Origin: JAFAGX01 sp035623335
GTDB lineage: Bacteria; Acidobacteriota; Terriglobia; Terriglobales; Acidobacteriaceae
DNA: 64,000 bases
Direction: 5' to 3'
Assembly: GCA_035623335.1 (NCBI GenBank)
Contig: DASPTQ010000194.1
Coordinates: forward strand, 7,437-71,436
Of this stretch, positions 25,264 through 34,732 are shown one piece after another. Below the pieces are notes generated by a model. The model had not been told where the DNA came from and did no database searches. It saw only the letters and a list, made by a program, of their open reading frames with translations. Both the position numbers and the translations under genes were made by a program. How positions within the stretch are numbered: position 1 is the stretch's first letter; each line of letters starts with the position of its first letter.

Positions 25264-27036
25264 ATGTCTCGTCGCTCGAAGCTCTGGATCCTCTTCGTCT
25301 CGAGCCTGGTATGCCTCCAAGTGGCAGCGTCGATCGCTGTGCGGGGCTTCGCCCTGGTCGTCATCAGCGACCTGACGCAGTTTGCCCTGACGCTCTCCGG
25401 CGCTTTGGCCCTGTGGCCGCGAGTTAAGGACAGCCGCGGCCGGGCCAGGATCTTCTGGGCGCTCATGATGTTCGGCGTGGGCATCTGGATGGTCTATCAG
25501 GGCTGTTGGTGTTATTTCGAAATAGTTCTGCGCCAGGAGGTGCCCAGTTTATTTGCCCCCGACGCCCTGCTTTTTCTCCATCTGGTTCCCATGATCGCCG
25601 CCCTGGCGATGCAACCTGATCGCGAGCAAGACGAGTGGAAGAGCCGGGTCGGCTCGCTCGATTTCTTGATGTTAGCCATCTGGTGGATCTATCTGTACTT
25701 GATTAGCCTGGTCCCCTGGTTCTACGTCCACCCCGACCCTAACATTTACCAGCACAATCTCAATATCGTCTATCTGGTCGAGAAGTTAGCCCTGCTCGGG
25801 GGTCTGGCCCTACTCTGGAGTCGCAGCTCCGGATATTGGAAGCGGGTGTACGCCCAGTGGTTTGGCTGCACTCTAGCCTATGGATTGAGTTCGTATCTGG
25901 CCAACTGGGCTATCGAGAGAGGAGTCTACTATACCGGCTGCGCCTACGACATCCCGCTCGCCGCCTCGATCGGCTGGGTGACCTGGATCGGGCTACGATC
26001 CGTGCCGAAAGCCGAGGAACCCGCACTCCTGCGCTCGGGGGAAGGGTACGGCGTGTGGGTGGCACGCTTGGGCATGATGGGGGTTCTCTCCCTACCCTTG
26101 TTTGCCGCCTGGTCGGTGTTCAATACCGAGGCCCCGCATCCCGTCCGCCGATTTCGCGTGATAGTGTCGCTGGCAACCATGTTGGTTTTGGGCGTCCTGG
26201 TGTTTTGCAAGCAACACCTGCTGGACCGCGAACTGCTGCGCCTGCTGAAAGCCACCCAGGAAGCTTTCGCCGATCTTCAGCGCCTCCAGGCGCAGCTGGT
26301 ACAGGCGGAAAAACTCGCTTCCTTAGGCCAATTGGTAGGTGGTGCGGCCCACGAGTTAAATAATCCCTTAACCGCAATGCTGGGATATGTGGAGCTGCTG
26401 GCATCAACCTCCCTGAATGACGAGCAACGCCCTTGGCTGCAGAAGATCGAGCAGCAGGTGCGCCGAATTCGGACCCTGGTTTCGAGCCTGCTGAGTTTCG
26501 CCGTGCAGGTCCCGGCGGAAAAAGTTCCGCTCGATATCAATGCCCTAGTGCAAACTGCGGTCAAGCTGTACCCACCCCAACTCCATGGGGCTGCGATCCA
26601 AGTACACACCGACCTGGCCAGCAACTTGCCTCGCGTTCTGGCGGATTCGAATCAACTCTTGCAGGTCTGCTTGCACATCACCAACAACGCCCTCCACGCC
26701 ATGGCGGAAAAGGGTGGGGTACTCGACGTATGCACGCGTGCCAAAGACGATGCTATCGTGATCGAGTTTTCTGACCGCGGCCCGGGTGTAAAGGACCCCA
26801 AGCGGGTGTTCGATCCCTTCTACACAACTCGGCCCGTAGGCCAGGGTGCCGGGCTCGGCCTGAGCGTTTGTTATGGCATCATTCGCGAGCACAACGGGCA
26901 AATCGTCTGTGAAAATCGCCCTCAGGGTGGAGCGACCTTCCGGATCGAATTGCCTATCATCATGAGATCCGCGCCGGCTCCACTCGAAGCGTCACCCTCG
27001 TCTCACGCCGAGCGAAACACGGCGGCGGCTCAGTAG
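25264..27036 (+). CDS. Membrane sensor histidine kinase, HisKA type, orphan
   Basis: A 590-residue kinase. The N-terminal half has about eight hydrophobic spans (residues ~7-320) with no recognised ligand domain. A short coiled coil precedes HisKA with the H box GAAHELNNPLTAMLGY. The ATPase domain has the N box HITNNALHAM, G1 FSDRGPGV and G2 GQGAGLGLSVC. No response regulator is encoded beside it in the same direction. It diverges from the NarX/NarL pair, sharing a ~185-base upstream region. Confidence 0.9.
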   Translation: MSRRSKLWILFVSSLVCLQVAASIAVRGFALVVISDLTQFALTLSGALALWPRVKDSRGRARIFWALMMFGVGIWMVYQGCWCYFEIVLRQEVPSLFAPDALLFLHLVPMIAALAMQPDREQDEWKSRVGSLDFLMLAIWWIYLYLISLVPWFYVHPDPNIYQHNLNIVYLVEKLALLGGLALLWSRSSGYWKRVYAQWFGCTLAYGLSSYLANWAIERGVYYTGCAYDIPLAASIGWVTWIGLRSVPKAEEPALLRSGEGYGVWVARLGMMGVLSLPLFAAWSVFNTEAPHPVRRFRVIVSLATMLVLGVLVFCKQHLLDRELLRLLKATQEAFADLQRLQAQLVQAEKLASLGQLVGGAAHELNNPLTAMLGYVELLASTSLNDEQRPWLQKIEQQVRRIRTLVSSLLSFAVQVPAEKVPLDINALVQTAVKLYPPQLHGAAIQVHTDLASNLPRVLADSNQLLQVCLHITNNALHAMAEKGGVLDVCTRAKDDAIVIEFSDRGPGVKDPKRVFDPFYTTRPVGQGAGLGLSVCYGIIREHNGQIVCENRPQGGATFRIELPIIMRSAPAPLEASPSSHAERNTAAAQ

Positions 27037-27076
27037 CGAAACCCGTCGCTTCTTGTTCCCAGCAACGGTTCTCGAT

Positions 27077-28210
27077 CTAGGCTCCGGGAGAGATACCGCC
27101 TGAGGGCTCGAGTGTGCGCTTGAGCTGCCCACAGGCGGCATAGATGTCACGTCCGCGAGGGCGCCGAAGGAAAGTCGGCACACCCGCCTCGATCAGAATC
27201 TTCTGAAAGGCAGAAACCCGCCCTGGCGGTGGAGTTTCGAGGGCGATCCCCGGTCCCGGGTTGAGCGCGATCAAGTTTACCTTGGAACGTGTGCCGCGGA
27301 TCAGTTCGACCAATTCACGGGCGTTCGCTTCGGAATCGTTGATCTGGTTTAACAGCACATACTCGAAGGTGAGCCGCTCACGCACCCGCAGCGGGAACTC
27401 ACGCGCCGCCCCCATCAACTTTTCCAGATTCCACTTGCGGTTGATGGGCATGAGCTGGTTGCGCAACTGGTCGTTCGGCGCATTCAGCGAAATTGCCAGT
27501 TTGGGACGCACTGGTTCGCGCCCAAAATCGTAGATTCGCGGCACGATGCCAGCCGTCGAAACCGTCATGCGTGACTCCGCCAGCCCTACTCCCTCCACTA
27601 GCAAGCGCACCGCCTTCAATAAATTGTCGTAGTTTAAGAATGGTTCTCCCATGCCCATAAAGACGAGATTGATGCGATCGAGAGGAAGCGAGACCTGCCG
27701 CTCCCGCAAAACCACTGAGATCTGGCCGACAATCTCTCCCGCGGTCAGATTCCGCTTTATGCCGAGCAAGGCCGTCAAGCAGAATTGGCAGTCCAGGGCG
27801 CAGCCAACTTGGCTGGATACGCAGATGGTGGCACCCCTTCGGTTGCTTGGCGCGGCTTCTTGCTCCCTCCCCGCTTCGCTGCCGTCCCCAGCCTCGCCGC
27901 CGTCTCCGTGCGGCATCCAAACGGTCTCTATGCTCTCGCCGTCAGCCAAGCCGATCAAGTATCGTAGCGTCCCGTCGCGCGAGCTAAACTTGCTCTCGAT
28001 CTTCGGCAGGCCCAGCGAGAACCCTTCCTCGATTTGCTGGCGAAACCCTCGCGGCAGATTCGAGATCTCCTGCGGAGAATCCAAGCTCTGGCGATAAATT
28101 GCCTCAAACAGCTGCCGGCCCCGATAACCGGGCTCGCCGGCTTCCTCGGCTACGCGTGTAAGTTCATGAAGCGTAAGGCCTAAGAGCGCTGTTTTCGGTC
28201 TATCTGCCAT
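27077..28210 (-). CDS. rlmN: 23S rRNA (adenine(2503)-C(2))-methyltransferase RlmN
   Basis: Dual-specificity radical SAM RNA methyltransferase of 377 residues acting on 23S rRNA A2503 and often tRNA A37. The iron-sulfur motif CALDCQFC lies at ~137-144, preceded by VSSQVGC, and FMGMGEPFLNYDN is the SAM-binding segment. The C-terminal mechanistic Cys lies in YAACGQLK. An insertion of about 20 charged residues (AGDGSEAGREQEAAPSNRRG) precedes the cluster motif and is longer than usual. Monocistronic, convergent with the upstream kinase. Confidence 0.95.
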   Translation of the reverse strand: MADRPKTALLGLTLHELTRVAEEAGEPGYRGRQLFEAIYRQSLDSPQEISNLPRGFRQQIEEGFSLGLPKIESKFSSRDGTLRYLIGLADGESIETVWMPHGDGGEAGDGSEAGREQEAAPSNRRGATICVSSQVGCALDCQFCLTALLGIKRNLTAGEIVGQISVVLRERQVSLPLDRINLVFMGMGEPFLNYDNLLKAVRLLVEGVGLAESRMTVSTAGIVPRIYDFGREPVRPKLAISLNAPNDQLRNQLMPINRKWNLEKLMGAAREFPLRVRERLTFEYVLLNQINDSEANARELVELIRGTRSKVNLIALNPGPGIALETPPPGRVSAFQKILIEAGVPTFLRRPRGRDIYAACGQLKRTLEPSGGISPGA

Positions 28211-28415
28211 GGTCTTGGCAATTCCTTATGAGCTTAGATTCTAGAACTGGCCGCCCGCAGCCCGAAAGTGGAACCGATCGCCTCACAAACGAGGCTTTCG
28301 AACCAACTCATTGGCAGGAAAGGATTAACGAACTTGGGCGAAGCACCGCGCGATGTGTAACAATGGTAGATCATCCGGGTGGGGCACCGACTTTAATCTT
28401 ACTGGGTTAGCAAGA

Positions 28416-29693
28416 ATGGTGGAAGAAATCCGCAATGTGCGGCGGCAAGTGTTGCCTCATGGGCTGACCGTGATCACCGAGCAAATGGAGCATCTTCGTT
28501 CGGTGTCGATTGGCATTTGGGTCAGAACCGGGTCGAGGAATGAGGATCCGCAGTGGAACGGCATCTCCCACTTCGTCGAGCACATGGTCTTCAAGGGCAC
28601 AAAGCACCGTTCCGCCGAAGAGATTGCCCGGCAAGTGGATTCTATCGGCGGGAACATGGATGCCTTCACCGCGAAGGAGTGTGTCTGCTTCAACGTGAAA
28701 GTGCTCGATGAGCACCTCCCGATCGCCATGGATGTGCTGAGCGATTTGGTGCTCAATCCGGTGTTCAACATCCAGGACATCGCGCGGGAACGGGGCGTGA
28801 TCCTCGAGGAAATCAAAATGGATGAGGACAGTCCGGATTACCTCGTCCACGAGATCTTCACCCAGAACTTTTGGAAAGATCATCCCTTAGGCAAGCCAAT
28901 CTTAGGAACCAAAGATACGGTGAAGAGGTTTGAACGTGAGCCGGTAGTTGAGTTCTACCGCGAACGGTTTTCACCCGCGAATCTGATCATCAGCGCGGCA
29001 GGAAATCTAAAGCATGCCAGCTTCGTGGAATTGGTCAGCAAGCATTTTGAGCAAATGAGGTCGGTGAAAAACGGCTTTCACAGTCCGCAGCCGAAGATCG
29101 TGCCGCGCATTGTCATGCGCAATAAGAAGGCCCTCGAGCAGGTGCAGATCTGTGTGGGTGTCCCTTCTCACCCCATCGCCCATGGCAGCCGCCATGCTTC
29201 CTACATCCTGAACACGCTGCTCGGTGGCGGCATGAGTTCGCGATTGTTCCAGAATATTCGCGAGCGGCAGGGCCTGGCCTATGCGATCTACAGTGATCTC
29301 AGCCCCTATCGGGACACGGGGTGTCTTTCCGTGTATGCCGGCACATCCCGAGAATCGGCCGGCAAGGTGGTGCAGTCGATCGTTTCCGAGTTTCGCAAGC
29401 TGAAGGCGGAACCGGTTCCCGAGGAAGAGCTGCGACGATCGAAGGATCAACTCAAAGGCAGCCTGATGCTGTCGCTCGAATCATCGACGGCGCGCATGTC
29501 GAACCTGGCCCGGCAGGAGATGTACTTCGATCGCTTCTACGGCATGGATGAATTACTGGAAAAGATTGAACGCGTCACGAACGAGGAACTGCAGCAGCTC
29601 GCAAACCAGTTCTTTCACACCGAATCGATCGCGGTCACCGTGCTCGGGAACCTCAATGGTCTGAAACTCAGCCGCGAACAGCTCACCTGCTGA
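28416..29693 (+). CDS. M16-family zinc metallopeptidase (pitrilysin/processing-peptidase type)
   Basis: A 425-residue inverzincin peptidase. The inverted zinc motif HFVEH lies at residues ~52-56, with the distal zinc-binding Glu expected in RGVILEEIKMDED (~125). The R/Y pair region GMSSRLFQNIRERQGLAY is also conserved. No signal peptide is visible, so it is probably cytoplasmic like many single-chain bacterial M16B proteins. ATG 28416 (MVEEIRNV) was chosen over an upstream extension to 28353 that has no family-like sequence. Confidence 0.92.
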   Translation: MVEEIRNVRRQVLPHGLTVITEQMEHLRSVSIGIWVRTGSRNEDPQWNGISHFVEHMVFKGTKHRSAEEIARQVDSIGGNMDAFTAKECVCFNVKVLDEHLPIAMDVLSDLVLNPVFNIQDIARERGVILEEIKMDEDSPDYLVHEIFTQNFWKDHPLGKPILGTKDTVKRFEREPVVEFYRERFSPANLIISAAGNLKHASFVELVSKHFEQMRSVKNGFHSPQPKIVPRIVMRNKKALEQVQICVGVPSHPIAHGSRHASYILNTLLGGGMSSRLFQNIRERQGLAYAIYSDLSPYRDTGCLSVYAGTSRESAGKVVQSIVSEFRKLKAEPVPEEELRRSKDQLKGSLMLSLESSTARMSNLARQEMYFDRFYGMDELLEKIERVTNEELQQLANQFFHTESIAVTVLGNLNGLKLSREQLTC

Positions 29694-29778
29694 AGGCGCT
29701 CGGGCCAATCTCCGGAACGGGCGTTCGATAATTCGGACCGTGCCAGTTGGTTGCGCTCCACTCCGAATCGTAAGCTGG

Positions 29779-30252
29779 CTAGGGAGACTGACTTGTCTCC
29801 TTATATCTGGGAAAGGACTTGAAGCTCACCTGGCGCGAGGTCGAAGAGACCTTCCTGTCGATCGAACGCGATTCGATGAGCGTGCCCTCGAGAACGTAGT
29901 AAGCCTCATCCTGCGGCGTCTTCCCCGGCCCGCGCGTCACGCGGCCTTTGAATTCAAACCAGACGCCGTGCACCACCTGGGTCACAAAACTGAGTTGTGT
30001 CCCGTCCAGTTTACCTTCCTTGAAAAACTGATTGAGAAAGACTCCGCGATCGCTTTCGTCATCTCCATAACGAGAGACAAAACCGGTCACGCGCCCTTGG
30101 TCTTCGACGGTGATTTGAACAAACTCTCCCTCGCGGAGAAACATGTACATCCCCGAATAATCTTCCGTTTGGCCTGGACCCGGACTGGTTTGGGGGAGAA
30201 CCTGCGCGCTGCCCAACAGGAAGAGGGCGGCCAGTACCGCCGGTCGATTCAT
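29779..30252 (-). CDS. Secreted protein, uncharacterised
   Basis: A 157-residue protein with a clear signal peptide (MNRPAVLAALFLLGSAQV) and a soluble body containing YSGMYMFLREGEFVQIT, which reads like a small beta-rich domain. No family recognised. It is divergent from the TonB-like gene, sharing a ~105-base promoter region. An upstream extension to 30378 would bury the signal peptide and is rejected. Confidence 0.65.
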   Translation of the reverse strand: MNRPAVLAALFLLGSAQVLPQTSPGPGQTEDYSGMYMFLREGEFVQITVEDQGRVTGFVSRYGDDESDRGVFLNQFFKEGKLDGTQLSFVTQVVHGVWFEFKGRVTRGPGKTPQDEAYYVLEGTLIESRSIDRKVSSTSRQVSFKSFPRYKETSQSP

Positions 30253-30320
30253 TTCGGTATTAGAACATGGAAATTCACCCCAAGAAAGCGACAGAGAGCG
30301 GGAGGACCCCGGCCGCCGGT

Positions 30321-30326
30321 TATAAT
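30321..30326 (+). promoter_or_regulatory. Consensus -10 element before the TonB-like gene
   Basis: TATAAT at 30321-30326, 31 bases before ATG 30357. No good -35 is visible at 16-18 bases. It supports the shorter start of the following gene. Confidence 0.35.
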
Positions 30327-30356
30327 GCAGGGAAGTTGGCCAGTTCCGACGTGAGC

Positions 30357-32108
30357 ATGAAACTCGGGTCTCGATCAACCGACTCCGCGCCGAGCCTGCC
30401 GCAAGACGCCGGTGCCGGCCTACAATTGCTGATTACTCTCGATCCGTGGTATCGGGGTTTCCTGGACAATTGTTGTGAGCTGTTCGCGGCGCCCGCGTCC
30501 CCACCTCTTTCGTTGTCTTCCTCGGATGCCTCTTTTTGGCCGGATGTCTTCGTCCGGTCGCGTCTGCCGTGGCGTAGGTTCGCCGAGTCTGCGATTCTGC
30601 ACAGCCTCTCCGTCCTCGCCCTCTGGGGTATTGGACGCCTGGCGCCGCCGAGGCTGTACCGGGCGACTCCGGTTGCTTTTTCCAGTGCGGATGTACTCCG
30701 CTACGAATTGTCGGAGTACCTGCCAACTCTCGATACCGGCATCCAAGACAATGCGCCGGCCGAGAAAGGGTCTCCGGCCAAGGCGCCTCAAGCCATCGTT
30801 TCGGTTCCGCCGAACTCTGAAAATCAGCGGCAGACCATCGTAGCCCCGCCAGCGCTCGAGTTGAAGCAAGACACTCCTCTGCCGAATATTGTCGCCTGGG
30901 CACAATCTGACCCGCGGATTCCTCCGGAAGCGACCGCTGCCCGGGTGTCGGAACTCAGACAGGCTGGTTTGCCATCCTCGGCGGTTGCGCCTCCACCCGA
31001 AGTCGTCCGCAACGGAATCGTGCCCGCCCCGGTCTTGTCCCAGGCCGTGATCGCGCCCGTACCGGAGATCACCTCGACCCTGCGGACGAGTGATGCCCCT
31101 ACCGCCCCGCAAGCGGCAATCGTTGCGCCGCCTCCAAGCATCGAGATGTCATCGGTCGACCGCTGGCACGATATCAATATCGGTCGTACCCAGGTCATCT
31201 CCCCGGCGCCCCAGTTGCCGGTCGAGGCACAACGAGCCCTCCCGGCTATGGCGCAGGCCTCCCTGAATTCCACGACCACCGTAGTTCCACCTCCCCCGGG
31301 CGAAGCGGGCACGCCAATCTCAAGCCAGCATGGAAGGTTGATCGCGCTCAATGTGCTGCCGGCAGCGCCCGGGCCGGTAGAGGTGCCGAACGGTAACCGT
31401 CGAGGAACGTTTGCGGTGGATCCAGAAGGCAAAGCCAATGGCGCCGGTACGCCGAATATCCCGGATCAGCGGACCACTGTCGCACCGACAAAGGCCTTCG
31501 CTAGCGCATCCGGCCAGCGCCTCGCTGGTGTCCCGTCCGGACTGTTCGTGGGCCAGCACGCGAAACCTGAGTTGCCTTCGACGATCCCGGGAGAAACCGC
31601 TTCGGCCGGCAGCGGGTCCACCGACGGGGGATTGATGGCCAAAGCGTCGGTTCCGCGCCTGACTGCCACAGAACTCTCGGCCGATCAGCAGACTGAGGAA
31701 GAGCGGCAAGTCTTTGGCGGGCGGAGATCGTACGCCATGACTCTGAACGTGCCCAATCTGAACTCGGCGGGCGGCAGTTGGGTGATGCACTTTTCCGAAC
31801 TCGAGGACGGTGAGCCCAAGGGGGATCTCGTCGCTCCCCTCGCCACGCGGACCGTGTCCCCGAAGTACCCGCTCGAACTGATGCGGGAGAATGTTGCGGG
31901 CACGGTACTGCTATCCGCGGTGATTTCAAGCGACGGACATGTTGGCCAGGTCACGGTTCTGAGTGGAACCAACGATCTTCTCAATGAGTACGCCCGCAAT
32001 GCCCTGCTGGGATGGAGGTTCATGCCGGCCCTACGGAACGGAAAACCGGTGGCGTTACAGGCCGTGGTGAAAATCCCCTTCAGGCCCATCGCCAGAGCAG
32101 GATTCTGA
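30357..32108 (+). CDS. TonB-family energy-transducer-like protein with long Pro-rich spacer
   Basis: A 583-residue protein with one N-terminal membrane anchor (FAESAILHSLSVLALWGIG, about residues 75-95). A ~370-residue spacer rich in Pro, Ala, Val and Ser has repeated VAPPP-type blocks. The TonB C-terminal domain is ATRTVSPKYPLELM through GWRFMPALRNGKPV. It would span the periplasm and contact outer-membrane receptors. The spacer is longer than in classical TonB (~240 residues in total), and no ExbB/ExbD or receptor gene is adjacent. ATG 30357 is preferred over 30267 because of the -10 element between them. Confidence 0.82.
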   Translation: MKLGSRSTDSAPSLPQDAGAGLQLLITLDPWYRGFLDNCCELFAAPASPPLSLSSSDASFWPDVFVRSRLPWRRFAESAILHSLSVLALWGIGRLAPPRLYRATPVAFSSADVLRYELSEYLPTLDTGIQDNAPAEKGSPAKAPQAIVSVPPNSENQRQTIVAPPALELKQDTPLPNIVAWAQSDPRIPPEATAARVSELRQAGLPSSAVAPPPEVVRNGIVPAPVLSQAVIAPVPEITSTLRTSDAPTAPQAAIVAPPPSIEMSSVDRWHDINIGRTQVISPAPQLPVEAQRALPAMAQASLNSTTTVVPPPPGEAGTPISSQHGRLIALNVLPAAPGPVEVPNGNRRGTFAVDPEGKANGAGTPNIPDQRTTVAPTKAFASASGQRLAGVPSGLFVGQHAKPELPSTIPGETASAGSGSTDGGLMAKASVPRLTATELSADQQTEEERQVFGGRRSYAMTLNVPNLNSAGGSWVMHFSELEDGEPKGDLVAPLATRTVSPKYPLELMRENVAGTVLLSAVISSDGHVGQVTVLSGTNDLLNEYARNALLGWRFMPALRNGKPVALQAVVKIPFRPIARAGF

Positions 32109-32145
32109 GATCTCGGCCCCTGCATCCCAGACGAAGGAAGATCGC

Positions 32146-33408
32146 TTATTCTGCCAAGCCTGCCAAGGCCAAGACGGTAAGCAAGATTCGCTTAAGCCCG
32201 AGTTCACGTCCGCTGGCATCGAACCACTCCTGCAGAGTGTGAGCTCCGCCCCCCGCCCCGCCACCACCGATGGCGATGGCCTCGCGGCCTAACGACAAGG
32301 GAATATTTGCATCGGTAGACGCACGCTGGACTTGCGCCGCATTGCCCAAGTACGCATCCACCGCCCGAATCACTTTCATCAGACGCGCGCCCGGTTCTAG
32401 CTCGCCCGCCGGTCGATTGCCAATCGCAATCACCTCATGGCTCAAGCCGGAGGAACGTCGTTGGCTGGGATTGCGTCGCTGAGCATCTCCCGCTTCTTCC
32501 TCGATGGCCGATTCCAGAGCGCTGCGCAACGCAGCTTCCAAACGCTCCATCTCCGCCATCGACGTGGAACGGATGTCGACTCGCATACTGGCTGATTCGG
32601 GAATGGAGTTGACCGAGGTGCCGCCACGAATCACGCCCACGTTGAAGGTCGTTTTGGGAGTGGACGGAAGCGGGGTCTGGGCAAAACCGTGGAGAGTGCG
32701 AGCCAGCACCAGGATAGGATTGGGAGCGCCAAAGTCACTCCAGGAATGGCCGCCCGGGCCGCGCACGATGAGTTCGAAGCGCCGGCTGCCCAGCGCCTCG
32801 GCCACGATGGTATCGGAGCCGGCGCCGTCGAGAACGACGCTGTAGCGAATGGACTGCTTCCAACGCGGGACCGAGAAAATGTGGCGCATCCCACACAGGT
32901 TGCCTTCTCCCTCCTCGCCGACATTGCCCACGAACAGGATCGAGCCGTGGGGAAAAATCCTGCCCGCCCGGAGTACGGCCGCGATGGCTAAGAGGGCTGT
33001 GACTCCCGCCCCATTGTCGGAAACACCAGGGCCATATAAACGGTTGCCCATCCGGCGAAAGTTCAGCGGGGTGCCTGCCGGAAAAACCGTATCCAGGTGA
33101 GCGCTCAAGGCAACGAATTGCTTGTTGGTACCGGGCAGAATGCCGAATACGTTGCCCACCTCATCGGTGTGCGTCTCTTCCAGGTGCAACTCTTGAAAGC
33201 GTTCCTTCAGCCAGGTCGCGCGGGCGGCTTCTCCGAGGGGCGGAGCCGGTATGCGCGACAGCGCCAGCTGCCAGTCCGCCAATTGCGCCTCGTGAGAACG
33301 GAACCAGGCATAAGCAGAACGAACCTCAGCTCGTTCCGCCAAACGGGCGATTTCCTCCTGTGCGGGGGGCCCTGCAGACGGAGTGTCTTGGTGAAGGCTG
33401 GACGACAT
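32146..33408 (-). CDS. M20-family zinc peptidase
   Basis: A 420-residue di-zinc exopeptidase, probably cytoplasmic. Metal-binding motifs in order are SAHLDTVFP, GPGVSDNGAG and VGEEGEGN, with a C-terminal GGGGAGGGAHTLQEW supplying the last His. The dimerisation insert lies between them (RGPGGHSWSDFG). It converges with the TonB-like gene across 37 bases. Peptide specificity unknown. Confidence 0.92.
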   Translation of the reverse strand: MSSSLHQDTPSAGPPAQEEIARLAERAEVRSAYAWFRSHEAQLADWQLALSRIPAPPLGEAARATWLKERFQELHLEETHTDEVGNVFGILPGTNKQFVALSAHLDTVFPAGTPLNFRRMGNRLYGPGVSDNGAGVTALLAIAAVLRAGRIFPHGSILFVGNVGEEGEGNLCGMRHIFSVPRWKQSIRYSVVLDGAGSDTIVAEALGSRRFELIVRGPGGHSWSDFGAPNPILVLARTLHGFAQTPLPSTPKTTFNVGVIRGGTSVNSIPESASMRVDIRSTSMAEMERLEAALRSALESAIEEEAGDAQRRNPSQRRSSGLSHEVIAIGNRPAGELEPGARLMKVIRAVDAYLGNAAQVQRASTDANIPLSLGREAIAIGGGGAGGGAHTLQEWFDASGRELGLKRILLTVLALAGLAE

Positions 33409-33584
33409 GGACTAAGGCTCATCTTACAACGTTATCTCCGAAGGCTGGAAATCTAAGGACATCGGTCGTCCGTCGGCAAAATCGATTGGTTGAAACCACC
33501 CCGGGCCTCGACCCCTAACCTCCTTTCTCGGCTGCGACGCAAGGGGTTGCAAGGCCAACTTTCCGCTTCGAATTTAGGTACACT

Positions 33585-34430
33585 ATGGTTATGACAAGCG
33601 GTCGTGTTAGGGCGCTGCTGGTATTGCTGGTTGTGGCCTGTGGTCTGAGCCCGCGGTTCGCTTCAGCCGATGAAGGTCCTCTCGACACCTCCCAACCCAA
33701 GGGAATCACCCCGGAGGAGATCATCCAGCGCTTCTCGGCCAAAGAGAAGGAATTCAAGGAAGCGCTCGATCAATATGCCTATCGCGAGTCGGCCAAGCTG
33801 CAAACCCTCGACGGAGAGACGCCGGACGGTGAATTTCAGGAGACCTTCGACGTGAGTTTCGATGACCGGGGGCACCGGGTGAAGAACGTGGTGTTTGCGC
33901 CTCTGCCAAGCCTGTCGCGCATCAGTATGAGTCGCGAGGATTACGATGACCTGGAAAATGGCTTCCCCATGGTTCTAACCAGCGATGAGATCGGCCAATA
34001 TAACGTGTTGTATGTGGGGCAGCAGCAGGAAGACGAACTACACTGCTATGTCTTCGACATAGCACCCAAGCAGATTGAAAAGAACAAACGCTACTTCCAA
34101 GGCCGCATCTGGGTGGACGATCACGACTTTCAGATCGTGAAGACTTACGGGCAAATGGTTCCGGAAACCCGTGCCAAGAAAGGCAAAGGGAACGAGAACC
34201 TATTTCCCAAATTTACCACCTGGCGCCAGCAAATCGACGACAAATACTGGTTTCCTACCTATACGCGAGCCGATGACACTCTTCATTTCGCCACCGAAGA
34301 CGTCAAGATCCGCATGGTCGTGAAGTACACGAATTACAAACGGTTCGGATCGAACGTAACCATTACTTACGAAGGCAAAGAAATTCCCAAAGATCAGCAG
34401 GGCAAACCGCAATCACCTCCTCCCCACTAA
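33585..34430 (+). CDS. Exported LolA-like (outer-membrane lipoprotein-sorting-like) protein
   Basis: A 281-residue protein with a signal peptide (VRALLVLLVVACGLSPRFASA) and a beta-rich body ending in a Pro-rich tail. The segments DEIGQYNVLYVGQQQ, FQGRIWVDDHDFQIVKTYG and WRQQIDDKYWFPTYT resemble the LolA/LolB-like fold of periplasmic lipid-binding proteins common in Acidobacteriota (from recall). Periplasmic. Ligand and pathway unknown. Confidence 0.72.
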   Translation: MVMTSGRVRALLVLLVVACGLSPRFASADEGPLDTSQPKGITPEEIIQRFSAKEKEFKEALDQYAYRESAKLQTLDGETPDGEFQETFDVSFDDRGHRVKNVVFAPLPSLSRISMSREDYDDLENGFPMVLTSDEIGQYNVLYVGQQQEDELHCYVFDIAPKQIEKNKRYFQGRIWVDDHDFQIVKTYGQMVPETRAKKGKGNENLFPKFTTWRQQIDDKYWFPTYTRADDTLHFATEDVKIRMVVKYTNYKRFGSNVTITYEGKEIPKDQQGKPQSPPPH

Positions 34431-34732
34431 CGGATCACCCGGGAGACGCATCGGAGTTGCCCATGCCGCTTTGTCGGCGTCACGGGCCGACCGAGCACGC
34501 CACTTCTAAGTATCCGTCGAATCTTTCGCGGGCCCGACTAACGCGCAGGCCGCGCCTGCACGCTGACGCCCTCGGCTTCGACCAGTTCCCTGAAATCAGC
34601 TGCTTGACCTCACCTGGGTTGCCCCTCTCGAGTCGACATTAGAAAGCTCCGAGAACAGAATGGAAGGTGACAACCTCTTAGTTGTCGCTCGCCCTGCCTC
34701 GGGCAACTGGGTCTTCGGAAGTGGTGCCAAGC